Source: Rhizobium mayense | GTDB taxonomy: Bacteria > Pseudomonadota > Alphaproteobacteria > Rhizobiales > Rhizobiaceae | Assembly: GCF_030272705.1 (NCBI RefSeq) | Contig: NZ_JARFYM010000010.1 | Coordinates: forward strand, 124,001 to 188,000 | Length of the DNA stretch: 64,000 nt | Direction: 5' to 3' | Shown: positions 61,107 through 64,000 of the stretch, piece after piece | Position numbering within the stretch: position 1 is the first letter of the stretch | Layout: each line of letters begins with the position of its first letter | Notes under the pieces: model-generated | What the model was told of the DNA's origin: nothing | Databases searched by the model: none | What the model saw: only the letters and a program-made list of their open reading frames with translations | Translations under genes and position numbers: made by a program

Positions 61107-62063
61107 GTGTTCAATTTCCTGAAGAAGCTCTTCGGACGAGCCAAACGGCCGAATGCGCAAATCGAGCTACCAGCCCCGCCGGCGCCACAGCCTCCCAACA
61201 GGCCGGCGATCAAGAGCCTCGATCTCAACATTCCCGACGAGGCGCTGGAAAACGAGGCGCGCTTTGCCGCGTACCTTCAAGAGCGCCTGCCCTTTTTCGG
61301 CGACGTGATCAAAGTCGACTATGATCCTGGCGCCGGCAGCCTGACGCTGCACAGCCGCAACGGCGACAGGATGACGAAATTCCTGGGCAACGCGCTGCTG
61401 GCGCTGCGCGAAAAGAAGGGGCAGGCGCGTGCTCAGGGCCTGCTCAACTATCTCAACCTAACCGAAGCCTTGGAAAGCGGCGGCGAGCTGCACGAGGTGC
61501 TACCGGTGCTGAAGTCGCGCAGCTTTCTCGACGTGGCGCGGCAGCAGATGCTGCAAGCGGTCAAGGGTAAATCCGATCCGCCGCAGTTCGTCTATCTCGA
61601 TGAGGCCGAAAATCTGGTCAGGCTTTTTGTCGTCAACGGCGAAACCACGGTCAGCTATGTGATGACCACCACATTAGACGGCTGGGGCATCGATGTCGGA
61701 GAATTGGCGGAGACGGCGCAGAACAACCTCCATAAATTCTTGGCGAAGACCGGCGTGCAGATCGCCAAACGTAGCCAGTTCCAATATCTCGAGATCGACG
61801 GCCAATTCGAATCCAGTGTCGCCTTCCTGCCGAATTTCTGGGCGCAGGTGCAGGACCAATCCGGCGGCGCAGCACCAGTCGCGGCCTTCCTGTCACGCGA
61901 CAAGGTATTCTTCACCCACGAAAACGACACCCAGGGACTGCATTTGCTCGAACTGATCAGCGCCGATCTCAGCGACGTGCCTTATGTGATCTCGCCAGAT
62001 CAATATCGCTGGGAGGACGGCAAATGGTCGCTGTTCAAGCGGGTGACGCGGAGCGTGCAGTGA
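61107..62063 (+). CDS. DUF1444-family protein (YtpQ-like)
   Basis: A 318-aa soluble protein that resembles the DUF1444 group. It starts with GTG (MFNFLKKLFGRAKRPNAQIE) after ggggacg; an earlier TTG at 61086 is less likely. Pro-rich segment APPAPQPPNRPA at residues 25-40 separates a short basic start from the globular part (ENEARFAAYLQERLPFFGDV). No catalytic motif is visible. Function is unknown in the family. Confidence 0.75.
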   Translation: MFNFLKKLFGRAKRPNAQIELPAPPAPQPPNRPAIKSLDLNIPDEALENEARFAAYLQERLPFFGDVIKVDYDPGAGSLTLHSRNGDRMTKFLGNALLALREKKGQARAQGLLNYLNLTEALESGGELHEVLPVLKSRSFLDVARQQMLQAVKGKSDPPQFVYLDEAENLVRLFVVNGETTVSYVMTTTLDGWGIDVGELAETAQNNLHKFLAKTGVQIAKRSQFQYLEIDGQFESSVAFLPNFWAQVQDQSGGAAPVAAFLSRDKVFFTHENDTQGLHLLELISADLSDVPYVISPDQYRWEDGKWSLFKRVTRSVQ

Positions 62064-62096
62064 CGGGTTATATGTATGGACGCCTTCTCGCAAAAT

Positions 62097-63011
62097 TCAA
62101 TTTTTGGAAGAGGGCGGGACATCCGCAGGCTTGGCCGATTCGGAGGAACTGTCTGTAACTGCGGATGAAGCGGTTGTATCGGCCTCCCTGCGAAGCCAAT
62201 AAGCAGCCTTTGCCGCATCATTGGGGTGCGCACGTTCCGCATACACAGTACCGAGACGTCGTTGTGCGCCAGGATCACCTCGTTCCGCAGCTTTCGTAAG
62301 CCACTTGATCGCCAAGTCGCTATCCCTGCGATTGTATTGCTCATAAGTATAGATATCGCCAAGGGAGAGTTGCGCATCTAAATCGCCTTGTTCGCCGGCC
62401 TTTGAGAGCCAGCTTATCGCCTCATCCTCATCTCGGCTCACACCTTGGCCGCCCAGATACATCTCGCCGAGCCAATATTGCGCCGAGGCTGTTCCCCGTT
62501 CTGCCTCTTCGCGAAAACTACCCATCGCCTTCTGAAACCAGAAGTTCGCCTTCGCCGCATCTGGCACCATGCCTTCGCCTTGAGAATACATACTTCCAAG
62601 CGAGTATTGAGCCATGACATCGCCGCCTTCGGCCGCTTTGATGAAGCCAGTTATCGCCGTCTGATACCAGATATTCGCCTGTTCGAGGTCTGGCGCAACG
62701 TTGTCATGACCAAGGGAATAAGCGAGACCTAAACGACGTTCAGCATAAGGGTTGTTCTGATCGGCCGCTTTGCGAAACCAGAAAACGGCTTTCTCAAAGT
62801 CCGATTGTACACCTAGTCCAAAGAAATACAGACGCCCCAGACCGTACTGAGCTGTTGCGTCGCCCCGCTCCGCCTGCGGCTGCCAATTCAGCAGTGCAGC
62901 CCTATAATCGTGCTTTGAAAAGGCGACTTTTCCTTCGTCCGACTGCGCGTAAGCGGGTAGCGAAAGGGCAAAATACAACAGCAATCCATAGCCATACTGA
63001 TTCAGAGCCAT
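62097..63011 (-). CDS. Sel1-like repeat exported protein
   Basis: A 304-aa protein with a signal peptide (YGLLLYFALSLPAYA) and about six Sel1/TPR-like repeats of 36 residues (for example AQYGLGRLYFFGLGVQSDFE, KAVFWFRKAADQ; AQYSLGSMYSQGEGMVPD). The last 30 residues are Ser/Asp/Glu-rich and disordered. Such proteins act as scaffolds in the envelope. Its ends are 33 bases from the convergent DUF1444 stop; no partner is clear. Confidence 0.88.
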   Translation of the reverse strand: MALNQYGYGLLLYFALSLPAYAQSDEGKVAFSKHDYRAALLNWQPQAERGDATAQYGLGRLYFFGLGVQSDFEKAVFWFRKAADQNNPYAERRLGLAYSLGHDNVAPDLEQANIWYQTAITGFIKAAEGGDVMAQYSLGSMYSQGEGMVPDAAKANFWFQKAMGSFREEAERGTASAQYWLGEMYLGGQGVSRDEDEAISWLSKAGEQGDLDAQLSLGDIYTYEQYNRRDSDLAIKWLTKAAERGDPGAQRRLGTVYAERAHPNDAAKAAYWLRREADTTASSAVTDSSSESAKPADVPPSSKN

Positions 63012-63100
63012 GCTGATCCTTCAATTGAAATGGTATGGTAGCATCCCGTCTCCGCAACAATAGGCAACGCGGCCAGGCGCTCATTCCAATACAAGATGGG

Positions 63101-64000
63101 TTAAACCAGCACCGCTTGATCGACGCGATCCTCGGCGCCGAAGAATTTCAGATAGCGCTCGACCTCGGCGGGCTCGCCCGTCGCCTTCTGCGGATTATCC
63201 GAAAGCTTGACGGCCGGGCGGCCGTTGGCTTCGATCACCTTGCAGACGATCGAGATCGGGTTGAGGCCATGGATTTCCGTGGGCGCGCAGCCGGCGAAAT
63301 CATTGGTGAGATTGGTGCCCCAGCCGAAGCCCATGCGTACCCGGCCCTCGAAGTGCTTGTAGGTGGCGATGATGGCGTCGACATCCAGGCCGTCGGAGAA
63401 GATCAGAAGCTTCTGGCGCGGGTCGCGGCCCATCTTTTTCCACCAATCGATGATCTTCTCGCCGCCTTCGATCGGGGGCGCGCTGTCCGGCCGGAAGCCG
63501 GTCCAGTCGGCCACCCATTCCGGCGCATTGCGCAGGAAGGAGGCCGTGCCGAAGGCATCCGGCAGAACCACGAGCAGATTGCCGCCGTAGAGGCGGTTCC
63601 AGTCGCGCAGCACTTTGTAGGGCGCCTTGCCAAGCTCATCGTTCGTCTTGGCCAGTGCCGCCGCCACCATCGGCAGTTCGTGCGCGTTGGTGCCGACAGC
63701 CTCGAGATCGGAATCCATGGCGAGAAGGACGTTGCTCGTGCCGGTGAAGGCGTGGCTGACACCTTCCTTCAGCGCTTCCACGCACCAGCGTTGCCAGAGG
63801 AAACTATGGCGGCGGCGAGTACCGAAATCGGAAATGCGAAGGTTCGGCAATTCCCTTAGCCGCTCGACCTTTTCCCACATCTTCGCCTTGGCGCGTGCGT
63901 AGAGGACGTCGAGCGTAAAGGGACCCAGTGCCTTCAGCGCTGCACGCGAGCGGAGCTCATTGATGATGGCGAGTGCCGGAATCTCCCACATGGTCGTTTC
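63101..64000 (-). CDS. pncB: Nicotinate phosphoribosyltransferase PncB, 5' end outside window
   Basis: The C-terminal 299 residues of a NAPRTase, running off the right edge in frame (the last visible residues are ETTMWEIPA). Family marks are [20 protein letters not shown] with the phosphorylated-His region, [20 protein letters not shown], and [16 protein letters not shown]. It makes nicotinate mononucleotide for NAD salvage. Full length would be about 430 residues. The Met nearest the edge is internal. Confidence 0.96.
   Translation of the reverse strand, partial: ETTMWEIPALAIINELRSRAALKALGPFTLDVLYARAKAKMWEKVERLRELPNLRISDFGTRRRHSFLWQRWCVEALKEGVSHAFTGTSNVLLAMDSDLEAVGTNAHELPMVAAALAKTNDELGKAPYKVLRDWNRLYGGNLLVVLPDAFGTASFLRNAPEWVADWTGFRPDSAPPIEGGEKIIDWWKKMGRDPRQKLLIFSDGLDVDAIIATYKHFEGRVRMGFGWGTNLTNDFAGCAPTEIHGLNPISIVCKVIEANGRPAVKLSDNPQKATGEPAEVERYLKFFGAEDRVDQAVLV

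Overview
The window looks like a chromosomal or chromid-like segment of a Rhizobium-type alphaproteobacterium (Rhizobiaceae). The reasons are a complete Ctp-type Tad pilus operon in the Agrobacterium/Rhizobium order, rhizobial hairpin repeats between genes, a high-GC coding style with short SD-led intergenic gaps, and many paralogous ABC, LysR and SDR genes. The species assignment is inference from protein and repeat style; no database was searched.

Layout. (1) 0-8.5 kb: the 3' end of a class III aminotransferase, a small conserved-looking gene whose stop codon sits in a terminator loop, a P1-family (DmpA-like) aminopeptidase, a LysR-like remnant, and a peptide-type ABC uptake operon (binding protein, two permeases, no ATPase) ending in an amidase. 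(2) 8.6-11.8 kb, minus strand: M17 aminopeptidase, MarR regulator, NlpC/P60 hydrolase and a small protein. (3) 12-24.8 kb: the Tad/Flp pilus locus. The pilin, prepilin peptidase, CpaB-C-D-E-F, TadB and TadC read leftwards; a lone pilus N-terminal-domain protein and two TadE/F-like pseudopilins read rightwards; a TadD lipoprotein lies beyond a LysE exporter.

(4) 24.9-36.5 kb: a nucleoside scavenging supercluster. deoB-add-upp read rightwards. A BMP-family nucleoside ABC transporter followed by cdd, PNP, deoC and deoA reads leftwards, with ATGA-type overlaps showing translational coupling. A periplasmic-type retropepsin-like protease sits where the two arms converge. Together they import nucleosides, deaminate or phosphorolyse them, and feed deoxyribose phosphate to central metabolism.

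(5) 36.8-58.7 kb: an accessory redox/detoxification region beginning near a tRNA-Ser(GGA). It holds several local regulators (AraC, two LysR, HxlR, MocR, ArsR) beside an NmrA-like protein, SDRs, a GST, alpha/beta hydrolases, two Old Yellow Enzymes, an MDR reductase, a cupin, an AhpD-like protein, an HD hydrolase and an aldo/keto reductase. Inside it is an AT-richer two-gene unit (52.5-54.5 kb): a 39-residue exported peptide overlapping a 613-residue multi-pass membrane protein of unknown function. This is the best candidate for an undescribed system. (6) 58.7-64 kb: an MscS-type channel, a DUF1444-like protein, a Sel1-repeat protein and the 3' part of pncB.

The most informative regulatory signal is a 57-bp element, 45/57 identical, placed before both the MDR reductase gene and the cupin operon on the two sides of a MocR-type regulator.
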